From contig NZ_CP080378.1 of assembly GCF_019443445.1 (NCBI RefSeq), forward strand, positions 5,146,001 through 5,210,000: 64,000 nt of DNA, read 5' to 3'. Each line of letters starts with the position of its first letter. The stretch's first letter is position 1. The notes under the pieces are model-generated. The model was not told the DNA's origin and searched no databases. It saw only the letters and a list, made by a program, of their open reading frames with translations. Below are positions 15,096-26,400 of the stretch, one piece after another. Source of the DNA: Massilia sp. PAMC28688. GTDB taxonomy: Bacteria > Pseudomonadota > Gammaproteobacteria > Burkholderiales > Burkholderiaceae_D. Both the position numbers and the translations under genes were made by a program.

Positions 15096-16342
15096 TCGTA
15101 TTCCCGATGAAATTCCTTGATCTCTTTAAGGAACAAGGTCTTCTTGCCGTGGGTGCTGCGGGCAGCGGCGATGAAGCCGGCATCCGGCACCACGTTGCGG
15201 GTACCGAAGCGCATCTCGTTACTCACTTCGAGGATCGATTCGTATTCGGGCATGCTGAGCTCATAGCGGCTGTCGAGGTGCTGGCCAATGCCCATGTCGC
15301 GCACGCGCTGCTGGCCCTGGCGGCTGGCCACGCCGCTGAAAAATTCCGAGCAGCAGCCGGAGCCGTACGAGAAGATGCCCACGCGCTGCGGAGTGTCAAA
15401 CTGGCCGTGCTGGATCACGCTCACCAGCGACAGCATGGCAGTGGCACCCATGATGTTGCCAACCCGCTGGCAGTAGCGGATGCCGGGCATGACGCGGTTC
15501 TCGAAATCGGCCTCGATTTCCGGCGGCGCCGCCTTGGCCAGTTTGCGCATGATGTTGCGGTGCGCGCCCTTGACCATGCCGCCGAATGGTGTGTGCATGG
15601 CCAGGTAGCGAAAGCTGGTACGGAAATCGGCGCCGGTGACGCGCTTTTCGTATTCGAGGTAGGACTTCTCGCAGCAGTCCAGGTACGACAGCAGCGAGAC
15701 GTCGGCGTTGCCGGCCTCCACGTCGGCGGCGGGACGGCAGGTGTCCATCACTTCGTAACCGTAGTAGCCGTTGGCGCCCACGTCGAACTGGAACACGGTC
15801 GGCGTGTCGCTCACCAGCATGGCCACCGCGCCGGCGCCACTGCTCGGCTCCAGGAACGACCAGTCCGACGACAGCGCGCTGCCGCCCGGTGCGACCATGA
15901 AGCGCGAGATGTCCGTGGCAATCACCAGCACCTTGGCGCCTGGCGAAACCGAAGACAGGATGAAGTTGATCGCCATCTGCACACCGGCGGCGCCCGAGTA
16001 GCAGGCGCTCTTGATTTCAAAGGTGCGGCAATTCTTGTTAAGACCCAGCAGGCTGTGGAAATAGCTGCTCATCGACTTACCGAAATCGAAGGCCGATTCG
16101 GTGCAGGTGATGATCATTTCGATGCGGTCTTTTTCTTCGGGCGAGAGGGCCGCCACGATGGGCATGGCGGCGTTCATGCCGTAGGTGACGGGGTCTTCGT
16201 AAGGCAGGGCCACCGTCTTTTGCCGCATCAGGAGGTTCTCGAAGCGGCTGGTATCGAGCTCGCGGTGGATGGCCAGTTTTTCCACGTCCAGGAACGCGGC
16301 GCCCGCATAGGCATTGATTGCTTCAAACCCTACAACACTCAT
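15086..16342 (-). CDS. HMG-CoA synthase homologue for beta-branching (PksG-type)
   Basis: A 418-residue HMG-synthase family protein. It condenses acetyl from the donor ACP with a beta-keto thioester on a module ACP, creating the beta-branch carbon. The catalytic triad is intact and at the numbering I recall for PksG: Glu82 (CTES), Cys114 (KSACYSG) and His250 (AMHTPFGG). AAAGGA lies about 9 nt before the ATG. The gap to the preceding hydrolase gene is 122 bp, with no clear promoter or terminator visible. It overlaps ECH1 downstream by 10 nt. Likely acceptor sites are the Trp-flag tandem ACPs in PKS-A and PKS-C. Confidence 0.96.
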   Translation of the reverse strand: MSVVGFEAINAYAGAAFLDVEKLAIHRELDTSRFENLLMRQKTVALPYEDPVTYGMNAAMPIVAALSPEEKDRIEMIITCTESAFDFGKSMSSYFHSLLGLNKNCRTFEIKSACYSGAAGVQMAINFILSSVSPGAKVLVIATDISRFMVAPGGSALSSDWSFLEPSSGAGAVAMLVSDTPTVFQFDVGANGYYGYEVMDTCRPAADVEAGNADVSLLSYLDCCEKSYLEYEKRVTGADFRTSFRYLAMHTPFGGMVKGAHRNIMRKLAKAAPPEIEADFENRVMPGIRYCQRVGNIMGATAMLSLVSVIQHGQFDTPQRVGIFSYGSGCCSEFFSGVASRQGQQRVRDMGIGQHLDSRYELSMPEYESILEVSNEMRFGTRNVVPDAGFIAAARSTHGKKTLFLKEIKEFHREYEWI

Positions 16343-16464
16343 ACTGCTGTTCCTTTAGCGTCAAAAAGGCGGCTGGCCGCGAACCGTATCGCCATCTGCG
16401 GGCAAAAGTAGCCCCCCGCAGCGCGATCGCTGTGATGTCTTTCAGGTCGATTGAGTGGCCGGAG

Positions 16465-17172
16465 CTACTGCCCGAACATGTTGACCCGGCTTTGCACTTT
16501 CCTCATGCGGAAAGCGGCAAAGGTGTCCCGGTCTGAAAATTGCAGGTAGATGTTGTCCTGCAAAATCTGGTCAAAGCGCGTGCCCGGCGCCTTGCCGTAG
16601 GAGTGGCCAGGATAGACCCGCGTATGCGGTTCCAGCAGGGCCTTGAGGTATTCGAGACTGGCGTACATGGCGTGCGCGCCTGGCGTATCCGGGCACATGC
16701 CGCAGCCCTCAGCAAACAGGACGTCGCCCGTGAACAGGTTGTCGCCAATCAGGTAGCAATAGCAGCCCGGCGTGTGGCCCGGCGTGTGCACGGGCTGGAT
16801 CTGCAGCGCGCCCACGTACCATGGCGCGGTAGCGATGCCCTGCAAACGGGGATGGGAAAAACCGGAATAGGCGATTTCGTCGTGGGACATCCAGATCGGG
16901 CACTGGCGCCGCTCGGCCAGCGGTCCGGCCAGGTTGAGGTGATCAGGGTGGGAGTGTGTGACGAGGATGCCGGCCAGCGTGGCGTCACACTCGGCCAGTG
17001 CGGCGTCGACCTTTTCCATTTCCCAAGCCGGATCAACGATCACTGCCTGCCGACTGACTGGATCGACGATCAGGTAGTTGTAGTTGGTCATGAAATGGAA
17101 CTGCATCTTCAACACATGAACCTGCGGCTGGGCTGCAAAACGAATTGCAGAACCGTACAGCTTTTCCATCAT
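16465..17172 (-). CDS. Metallo-beta-lactamase-fold hydrolase (BaeB/PksB-like, glyoxalase II type)
   Basis: A 235-residue single-domain metallo-hydrolase. Metal ligands are visible: THSHPDH (His73, His75, Asp77, His78), HTPGHTPG (His133), FTGD (Asp150) and YPGH (His190), the full glyoxalase II-like set. Homologues (BaeB, PksB) are common in trans-AT PKS clusters beside the beta-branching genes, and an editing or thioester-hydrolysis role is the usual suggestion. It heads the small-gene block, after the 253-bp gap that follows PKS-C. The start is uncertain by one codon: GGAG lies 4 nt before the first ATG (17172) and 7 nt before the adjacent second one (17169). The true substrate is unknown. 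Confidence 0.92.
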   Translation of the reverse strand: MMEKLYGSAIRFAAQPQVHVLKMQFHFMTNYNYLIVDPVSRQAVIVDPAWEMEKVDAALAECDATLAGILVTHSHPDHLNLAGPLAERRQCPIWMSHDEIAYSGFSHPRLQGIATAPWYVGALQIQPVHTPGHTPGCYCYLIGDNLFTGDVLFAEGCGMCPDTPGAHAMYASLEYLKALLEPHTRVYPGHSYGKAPGTRFDQILQDNIYLQFSDRDTFAAFRMRKVQSRVNMFGQ

Positions 17173-17425
17173 TTCTCCAGTCAGCTTTCAGCATTCCTGC
17201 ACCCTCTTTTTGTTGTTTCTTGGGTGACTGTTTTACAAATTCTAGCACGCAACTTTGCAAAAAAAGTAAGCGTGTTACAAAGTTATTTTTGTGTCGTCGC
17301 AAAAATCCCACTTTGCCAAACTTGCGGTCCACGGCCGCGATTTTTGTGCCATGCTATTGGCCCCGGCGCGCACTGTTTTCAGGCCCGCCGCGGCAAGCCG
17401 GGGCGCGCCGCACCTGGCCATCGCC
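17173..17425 (-). promoter_or_regulatory. 253-bp AT-richer gap between PKS-C and the beta-branching block; candidate promoter region
   Basis: This is the longest non-coding stretch in the window and is much richer in A/T than its surroundings between about 17200 and 17310. On the minus strand a TAGAAT (17244-17239) could be a -10 element, but no good -35 lies 16-18 nt upstream (only ACTTTT-like). AACTTTG (17251-17257) and CAAAGTT (17278-17284) form a 7-bp inverted repeat with a 20-nt spacer, a possible operator. A separate promoter for the small genes and PKS-D is plausible but not proven by sequence. Confidence 0.35.
17360..17404. repeat. 8-bp GC inverted repeat downstream of PKS-C stop
   Basis: GCCCCGGC (17360-17367) pairs with GCCGGGGC (17397-17404) across a 29-nt loop, starting 22 nt beyond the PKS-C stop codon. 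There is no T tract after it, so it is not a classical intrinsic terminator. It could stabilise the 3' end of the PKS-C message. Confidence 0.35.
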
Positions 17426-20400
17426 CTAATTGCGGCGCAGTGCCGCGTCCAGCAATTCGACTGCCTCCCCACTGTCGATGGCGTCGCTGTCGATGCGGCT
17501 GACAATGTCGTCAATGGTGCGTCCGAGGTCACCCGCAGGCTGGGACACCGGCGCTTGCGGCGCCGCCTGGCCCGGCCCCACCCAGTAACGCTCGCGCGCG
17601 AATGGATAGCCCGGCAGTACCATCCGGTTCGGCCGGCCCTGCGGGTACAGTGCATGCCAGTCGAACGCCAGCCCGCGGCACCACCAGCGCGCCAGGCTGC
17701 CAAGCTTGCCGCTGGCCAGCCAGGTGGACACTGCAGCGCGCATGCCTTCGTCTTCAAGCATGTCGGCCACGTCGCCTCCTGCCGGCTCCACCTGGCCGGC
17801 GTAACAGCCCGCGACATCGCTGTCTCCTGCAAGGTAAGCACGCAGCATCGCCGCCAGCCCATCGAGGGACGAGGCGACAAAGCCGGCACGCTGCTCCATC
17901 GCCTCGCGCCCCGTCTGCAGCGTGTAAGCGAGTGACGCAAGGCTGCACTCGGCACCCTCGCCGTCGATGAATGCCAGCAGCCGCACCGCGCTCTCGCGCA
18001 GCTGGGCAGCGCTCTTGGCCGACAGCGGCACCAGCACCGGCCCGGACGTGCCGGCGCCCTGGCGGTAGCGCGGCCAGGCTGCGGGGTCGAACTCCTTGAC
18101 GATGACATGCGCGTTGGCCCCGCCCGCACCAAAGGCGGAGATGGCAGCAATGCGTGGCTGCGCACTGCCGTCAGCCGCCACCGGGTTCCATGGTGCCAGG
18201 GCGGTGTTGACCACGAACGGCGTGTTGGAAAAATCGATGGCAGGGTTGAGCTGGGCCGCATGCAGGCTCGGTGCCAGCTGGCGGTGCTTCATCTGCAGCA
18301 GAATCTTGGCCATGCCGGCCATGCCCGCCGCCGCCTCCAGGTGGCCGATGTTGGATTTGGCCGAGCCGATGCGGCAGTACCCTGCCTCGCCGGTATCGCG
18401 GGCAAACGCCTGGCGCAGACCTTCGATTTCAATCGGGTCACCCAGTGCCGTACCGGTGCCGTGCGCCTCCACATAGCTGATGTCACGCGCGTCGATCCCG
18501 GCCTTGCTGATGGTGTGGGCAATCAGCTCGGCCTGGGCGCGCGGACTTGGCACCGTGTAGCCATTGGTGCGGCCGCCATGGTTGACGTGAGTGCCAAGGA
18601 TCAGGCCATGAATCACGTCGCCATCGGCCAGTGCCTCTGACAGGGGCCGCAGCAGCAGTACGCCCACGCCTTCGCCAGGCACAAAACCATTGGCTCCGGC
18701 GCCAAAACTGCGGCAGCGCCCGTCCGGCGAGAGTGCGTACTGGGATGCCATGTCCACGTAATTGGACGGGTGGGTGTACAGGTTGACGGCGCCGGCAAAG
18801 GCCAGCGCGCAGTCGCCGCGGCGAATCTGCTCGCACGCCTCGTGGATGGCGGTGAGCGAGGACGAGCACATGGTATCGATCGGCATGCTCGGACCGGTGA
18901 TGTCGAGCAGGTAGGACAGGCGGTTGGCCAGTGAACCGAACGAGGTATGCGGGTGAAACTTGCGCTCGCGCCGCGCGCTCTGGGTGCCGTGCAGGTTGTA
19001 GCCCTGGCGGGTGATGCCGGCGAAGACTCCCACCTTGCGCTGGAACCTGTCGCGCAGGTCGGCCCGCGTGTAGCCGGCGCTTTCCATGCAGTGCCAGGCA
19101 GCCTGCAGGAACATGCGCTCCTGCGGGTCCATGCTCATCGCCTCGCTCGGGGCGATACCGAAAAACAGGGGATCGAACTGGTCAAACTGTTCCACGAAGC
19201 CGCCCCACTTGGAGTAGCTCTTGCCCTGCTCCACCGCGCGCATCATGTCCGCTTCGTAAAAGCCCTGCTGCGGCCAACGCACGGCAGGCACTTCACCCAC
19301 GCAATCGAGGCCAGAGCGCAGGTTGTCCCAGAACTGTGCCAGCGATTCGGCTTGCGGAAAGGTGCCGCTCACGCCCACGATGGCGATTGGCTCCGTGCTG
19401 GTCGATGCGCGCAGCGGGGCCGGCATGGCCGGGACAGGTAGTGGTGGCAGTGGCGGCAGCGGCAGCGCCATTTGCGGGACCTGCTCGCCCACGCCAGTCC
19501 AGGCCTGGCACTGGTCACGGTGATGCTCCACAAAATACGCGCTCAACGCCGCCAGGGTCTTGTACTCGAATACCAGGGTCTTGGCGATGGCGCCGAACAC
19601 CTTGGCGAATTCACCATTTAGCCGCGTGACCATCAGCGAATCAATGCCATAGGCCGACAGCTCCTTGTTCGCATCAATCCTGCCCGGCGCGAGCTTGATG
19701 ACCGCGCCGAACAGCTCCTTCATCTTGAGCAGCGTCTGTTCTGCCAGCAGCCGGTCCAAGCCGGTGGATGGCGTCAGACGCGGCGCCATGCCGGCAGCCG
19801 GCGCCGCTCCACTTTCCACATACTGCAGCAGCTTGGCAACGTCGCCTGCCACTGCCATGCACTGGCCCTCGCCAAGTGCCAGCGCCTGATGGAAGGCAGC
19901 CATGCCAGCGGCCGTGGACAGCGGCCGCATGCCCGTCATGGCACCAAGCTGGTCGAGCGTGGCGGCATCCGGCCGCATGCCGCCGTCCTGCCACAGGGAC
20001 CAGTTGATGGACACCGTAAGCGACGCCGCGCCGCTGGTGCGAAGCGCCGCGAATTGATCCATGAAGCCGTTGGCCGCCGCGTAATCCGCCTGGCCGGCAT
20101 TGCCCAGTGCGCCGGCGATGGACGAAAACAGGACCAGGAAGTCGAGATCGAGCGCGTCGCACGCGCCGGCCAGGTGCAGCGTGCCAGCGACCTTGGGTGC
20201 CAGCACGGCGTCCATCTGCCCACCGTGATTGTGGATGATGAACTGGTCGGCGGTTTGTCCTGCAGCGTGCAGGATGCCGTCAAGCCGGCCATGGGTGGCG
20301 GCGATGTCGGCCAGCGTGCTGCGCACTGCGTCCTCGCACGACAGGTCAAGCTGGCGATAGCTGACGCGGCCAGCATCGCCACCGAGGTCACGCAACAGGG

Positions 20401-23400
20401 CCTGCCCCTGGACGGAGAGCGGACCGCGCCCGGCGAGAATCACCTTAGCGTGTCGTGCCTGGCGCAGGATTTCGCCGGCAAACAGCCGGCCCAGTGCACC
20501 CATGCCTCCGGTGATGAGGTAGGTGCCATGCTCCCTGAAGGCGATTGGCGCCCGGGTTGACGGCGCGGCCTGCCAGCGCAGCGCCTGCCGCCGCCCGTCG
20601 CGGTAACGCACCAGGGTTTCACGGGGAGTAGCGGCCTCCGACGCGAGCAGGCGCGCCAGCGCCGGTGTGGCAATCCCGGCATCGACCGTGATCACCTGCC
20701 CGGCAAAGCGGGGGTTTTCCTGCGCCGCGGTCTTGAGCATGCCCGCCAGGCCGGCCACCAGGCCCAGTTCCGGCGTGTCGCCGGCGACGATCTGCAGCAG
20801 ACGGCGCCCGGGGCCGGCCAGCATGTCACGCACCAGCGCGTGGCAGGCCTGCGCCATGGCGCAGAAGCTGCCGGCCAGATTCGCCGCATCCAGCGCCGGC
20901 CATACCACGCAGCGGCCGGCCGGCACCAGCGTGGTCAGCTCGCCGGTATTGATGGCCACCGTGCCGCACAAGACCAGCACGTGCTGGTCGTACAGGACCT
21001 GTTGCTGCGGCGCGGCCGGCATGTCCTGCCAGCGCGGCAAGAGCACGGTTCCATCCGCTCCTGCAGGCGTGGGAGCGGGCCGCACCGGCGCCGTGGTCAG
21101 CGCCGGCGCTACATCGGCTGCGATCCAGTAGCGTTCACGCGCAAACGGATACAAGGGCAAGGCAATGCGACGCGGGCGCGTTCTGCCAGCATACAGCGAT
21201 GCCCAATCTGCCTCGGCGCCGGCAAGCCATGCTGCCGCCAGTTGCGGCGCCACGTCCCCTGCCGGCTCCGGCGCCGCGCCCTGCAGCCAGGCGGCCAGCC
21301 TGGCTGCCAGCTCACCGGCTGAAGCAGCACTGAAGAGCAACCGGTGCTCCATCGGCGTCCTGCCCAGCTGCAGCGTGAATGCCAGCTCGGCCAGCGAGAA
21401 GGCAGCCGGCTCCTGTGACAGCACCGCCAGCAAGTCTTGCGCGCGCTGGCGCAGCTGCTCTGGCGTCCTGGCCGACAGGGGGACCAGCACCGGCCCTGCC
21501 GGGCCGCTTGCGGTGGTTTGGGGATGATATTCTTCCAGCACCAGGTGGGCATTGGTGCCACTGAAGCCGAACGAACTGATGGCCGCGCGGCGCCGAACGC
21601 CGGCGGCGCTTTGCCACGGACGCAGCTGGGCATTGATGTAAAACGGGCTGCCGGCCAAGTTGATATGCTCATTGAGCTGGTCGAAGTGGATGGTCGGCGG
21701 CAGCTGGCGGTGCTTGAGCGCCTGTACCAGCTTGATAAAGCCGGTGGCGCCGGCCGCCGTCAGGCAGTGGCCGATATTGCTCTTGACCGAGCCGAGGGCG
21801 CAGTGCGCGCCAGCCCCGGACAGGCCAAAGCTCTGCTTGAGCGCCTGCACTTCGATCGGATCACCAAGCTTGGTGCCGGTGCCGTGCGCCTCGATCAGGC
21901 CAATGGTGGACGGATCAATGCCGAAGCGGCTGTAGACGTCGCGCTGCAGCGCGGCCTGCGCCTGCGGGTTCGGCGCCGTGATGCCGTTGGTCTTGCCGTC
22001 CTGGTTCACTCCCCAGCCGCGGATCACGCCGTGAATGGTGTCGCCATCACGTTCTGCATCCGACAGGCGCTTGAGCATGATGGTGGCCACCGCCTCGCCA
22101 GGCACGAAGCCGTTGGCGCGCTGGTCAAAGGTGAAGCAGCGCCCGTCGGTGGACAGCATGCCCGCCTGGGCGGTCTGGATATGCAGGTCCGGACCCGTCA
22201 TCACGTACACGCCGCCAGCCAGGGCTGCGTCGATCGTGCCCGCAACCAGGCTGTCGCAGGCCTGAGCAATGGCCACCAGCGACGACGAACAGGCCGTATC
22301 GATGGCAATGCCAGGTCCCTGCAGATTGAGGAAATAGCTGATGCGCGCGGCCAGGATGGAATTGGCGGCACCGGTGAATCCCTGGGCGCTCAGGCGCTGC
22401 GCCCCTGAACGCTGATGGTAATCGGTGCCGGCGCAGCCGACAAACACGCCGCACCGGCTGCCCGACAGGTCGGCTGCGTCGTAACCGGCATGCTCGATGG
22501 CGTGCCAGCTCGCCTGCAGGAACAGCCGCTGCTGCGGGTCCATGCTTTCCGCTTCGCTGGGCGAGATATTGAAAAACAGCGGGTCGAAGCAATCGAAATC
22601 TGCCATGGCGCCCAGCCAGCGGCTGTTGGTCTTGCCGGGAGCCGGCTCGCCTGGCTGATAAAAGACGCCGCTGTCCCAGCGCGAGGACGGTATCTCGCTG
22701 ATGCAGTCGCGCCCCTCGGCGATATTGCGCCAGAATGCATCGATGTCCCCCGCCTGCGGGAACTGGCCGGCCATGCCGACTACCGCGATTGGCTCGCGCT
22801 GTGGCGTGGCCGGCATGCCGGCCTGCGTGCCGGTGGTGCGGGTGGTGCGCGTGAGCGGCGCTCTCGATGGCCGCGGTACTGAAGCCGGCGCCGTGGACGC
22901 GCCCGGGCTGGCCACGCCGGCGATCGCGGCGCCGGACCCTGCCACCTGCCGCACATGTTGGGCCAGCTGGTGCAGCGTGGGAAAGCTGTAAATCTGGGTT
23001 GCCTCGATATCGGTTCCAAACAGCGCATTGATCTTGCGCATCCAGGTCACGGCGCTCACTGAATCCAGACCCAGGTCGACGAACTGCATGTGTTCATCAA
23101 TGTCTTCTGCGCGCATCTGCAGCTCGTCCGCCAGCAGCGCCGCCAGGCTATCGAGGATGGCAGCGGGCGCTTGCGGCGCCGCGACGCTTGCGGCGGCAGC
23201 CACAGGCGCAGGCGCCACCGGGGCGGCGCTGCCGGCCGCGTGGCGGACGTAGGATGCGAACTGTTTCAGGGTCGGATAGCTGTAGATCTGCGTCGCTTCG
23301 AGGGCAATCCCGAACTGTTCATTGATCTTGCGCACCCACGTCACGCCGCTCACGGAGTCGAGCCCCAGGTCGACAAACTGCATGTCGTCGTCGATATCGG

Positions 23401-26400
23401 CCGCCGCCATCTGTAGTTCCTGCGCCAGCAGCGCCTTCAGGCTTGCCTGCAGATCGCCCGTATCGACTGCCGCTTGAGCAGGCATTGCAGGTGCCTGCGG
23501 CTGCGGCGCCACGGTGCCGGGAGCCTGCGCGAAGCGTTCCTCGATACGCTGCAGCGTATCGGCGCGGCCGACGAACGTCTGGGCGTGCATTTCAAGTTCG
23601 AGCGCGCACACCTCGTCAATGGCAAGGCGCAGTGGCTCCGCCAGCTGGGATTTGTACGCCACCAGCAGGCTGCGAGGAAGGCTGGCGATCTGCAGCGCCA
23701 GGGCCATGGCCTGCGCCGCTACCTCGCCCTGCTCCAGCACCGGCAGGCATAGGCCGCGCCGGCGCAGCGCCGCTCCGCTGTACTGCTGGCCGGTGAGCAT
23801 GGTTTCACGCGCCAGGTCATAGCCGATCCGTTCCGGGAATACCAGCGTGGCGCCGGCGCCCGGCGTGAAGCCATAGGCCATGTATGGGCTCGAGTATTCG
23901 CCACGTTCGCTGAACAGGGTGAAGTCGGCGTACATGCCAAGCGACCAGCCGGCGCCGATGCCGTGTCCCTGCATGGCGCTGATGACGGGCACCGGGCAGC
24001 GCAGCGGCAGTTCGAACAGGCGCGAGTCGGTAAACTGGGCGCTGCCCGCCTGGATCGCCAGCAGGTTTTCCTTGGTGCCCCCGCTTGCGAAGTAGCGGTC
24101 GTACCCGGTCAGGATCACGACCTTGTAGCCGGGAGATGAAGCCACGTGCCGGAACACTTCGTTCATGCCGGCGACAAGTTCGTCCGAAAACATGTTGCGG
24201 GCACGCCGGTCTTCCATGCGCACTTCCAGGATGCCGCCCGGGTGGGCCAGTGCTGCCACCACGCCGGAGGCGAGCGGCACGCACACCGGCGCAGCGCCGT
24301 CAGGCACGGCAAGCGGAGCATCGGCCACCCAGTCTGCAATCGGGGCCGCGACCACGCGCCCGGCGCTGGCGCAGGCATCACGCCAGGGTGCCAGCGCGGC
24401 TGGCGGCAGCGCCGACAAGGCGCGTGCCGCTGCCACGGCGGCCGTGATCACGCCCGCACGTTCGGTCGCAGTGATGCGCCCTGCCAGTGCTTGCAGCGCA
24501 GTGCCGCCGAGCCGTGCGCCGGTGAGCAGGATGTTCTTGCCGGCGGCGTCGCCGAAGCGCTGCGCCAGCAGCGGCGCGATGTCCCCTGCCATGCCGGCTG
24601 CCAGGCGCGTGGGCGATGCGCCGTAGTGCGCCTGGGCGCTGATGACGCAGGCGTCGGCAAGCAGGGCGAGCATGAAGGTGCCGTCATTCCCCTCGCCTTC
24701 CAGCGCAACCACCACGGGTACGGGCGCCTGCGCGATGAATGCTTTCAAAGACCGGAACAGGCCCGCAGCTTCATCTGCGCTCCAGAGCATGCCTTCGGCG
24801 CACGCCAGTACCAGGGCGCGCAAGCCTTCCTGTGCTTTCAACGCCTCGCTTGCCGTGATCCATACCGTATCGTTTAGCGCTGCCTTGTTGAGCTGAACGA
24901 GCGCGATTCCGTCTGCGTGCCAGGCCAGCGGCATTTGCTCTGGCCACGATGCGGCCGGCATTTCGCTGACAGGCATGGCGGCAGCTGCGGGGTGACGGGC
25001 GATGATGTCGCTGAAGCGGCGCGCGAGGTGAAGTTTGAGCAGGCGCAGGCCGTCGCTGGTGTGCGCAGCGAGCACCTTGGCCAGCTGTTCGGCGTGACCT
25101 TGCACCTCTGGCGCCGGCACCACCGCGCACGCCAGCCCCTTGCCTTGCAATGCGCGGCCGCTGTCCGGCTCACCGCGTGTGACAAGATGGTCGGCCACGA
25201 CAGCACCGAAACGTTCGTAGACCAGCGCCAGTTCAAGCGCAGCCAGACCGCCGTCGCCGCCAGGCTTGGCGCAGCCATACTGGGCATCCTCGGCGCAGAT
25301 CATGAAGTCGCACATGGCCGCGGCGATAAAGCCGGCACCGGCGGCTCCATCGGGCAGGACCGCGATGATGGGGAACGGTGCCCGTACCAGGGCCGCATAC
25401 AGCTGGCGTGGCGCTGCCTCACCGGTGGCAGAGAGACGGGACAGGAATTGCCCTTCGGCGCCAAACAGAAGCAGTATTTTGGCCTGCCCTGCCAGGTCAG
25501 GACTGGACAGGGTGGCCAGCGCGGCGACCATGCTGGAGACGACGCTGCCCTCCTGGTCACGCTCAACAACGTGCAGCAAAAAGATACCGCCGCCCTGGTC
25601 AAACAGCCTGACCGGGGACACCTCACCCGGGGCAGGCAGCTGGAATGCGGGATCGGACAGCGCCACGCGGACCCTGGGCCGCGTGGCCATGCCCTGCCCG
25701 GCGACAGCGGCCGGAGCGGGCAGGGTCACATTGTCGGGCTTGGCGCGCACGGTGGCGGCCGGAACCGGCCCGGAAACGAAGATAATTTCGCGCTGCTGCA
25801 GTGGTACCGGCACGGCCACGACTGGGGCGGCTGCGACAGCCGGCGCCGGCACGGCGTCCGGCAGGCGGTTGGCCGCCATCACGACCAGGCCGCGCAATTC
25901 CAGCGCGACCTCGCCCTGTTCGTCCGCGATATCAATGTCAAAGTCACTGCTGCCAGCAAGGCGAATCCATGCCATCCCCTGGCCCGCCACTTGCCCTGCA
26001 AAGCGAGCAGATTGCACAGCGCAAGGAAGGCCGCCGCCGGATGCCAGTTGTACTGCCTGTGTTACAGCTTCCAGCACCCGCAATGTCACCGTCGCCCCAT
26101 CATGTTCGGGCACGTTGACGGAAAACTCCATCAGCCACTGGTCCTGGCCCGCGAACAGCGCGCGAATGTCTGCGCTATCAGGCATGCCTGGGGAGCGCTG
26201 CGAAATGCCGGCCCGCAGGGCTACAGGATCGAGGCGCCTGGGCGCGGCCGCAGCGGTGCATGCCATGCCCTGGCAATGGACACGCTCCCTGGCGCCGGTG
26301 CCACTGAAGATATCAAAACTGGTATCAGCACCGGCAGGCAGCAATGCGATCTGCAGCGCGCTATCCGGCTGCGCCACGAAGGGCTCGCCCCAGCGCACGC

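Noticed and set aside
17360..17404. Intrinsic terminator after PKS-C
   Set aside because: An 8-bp GC inverted repeat is there, but the loop is long (29 nt) and no T tract follows.
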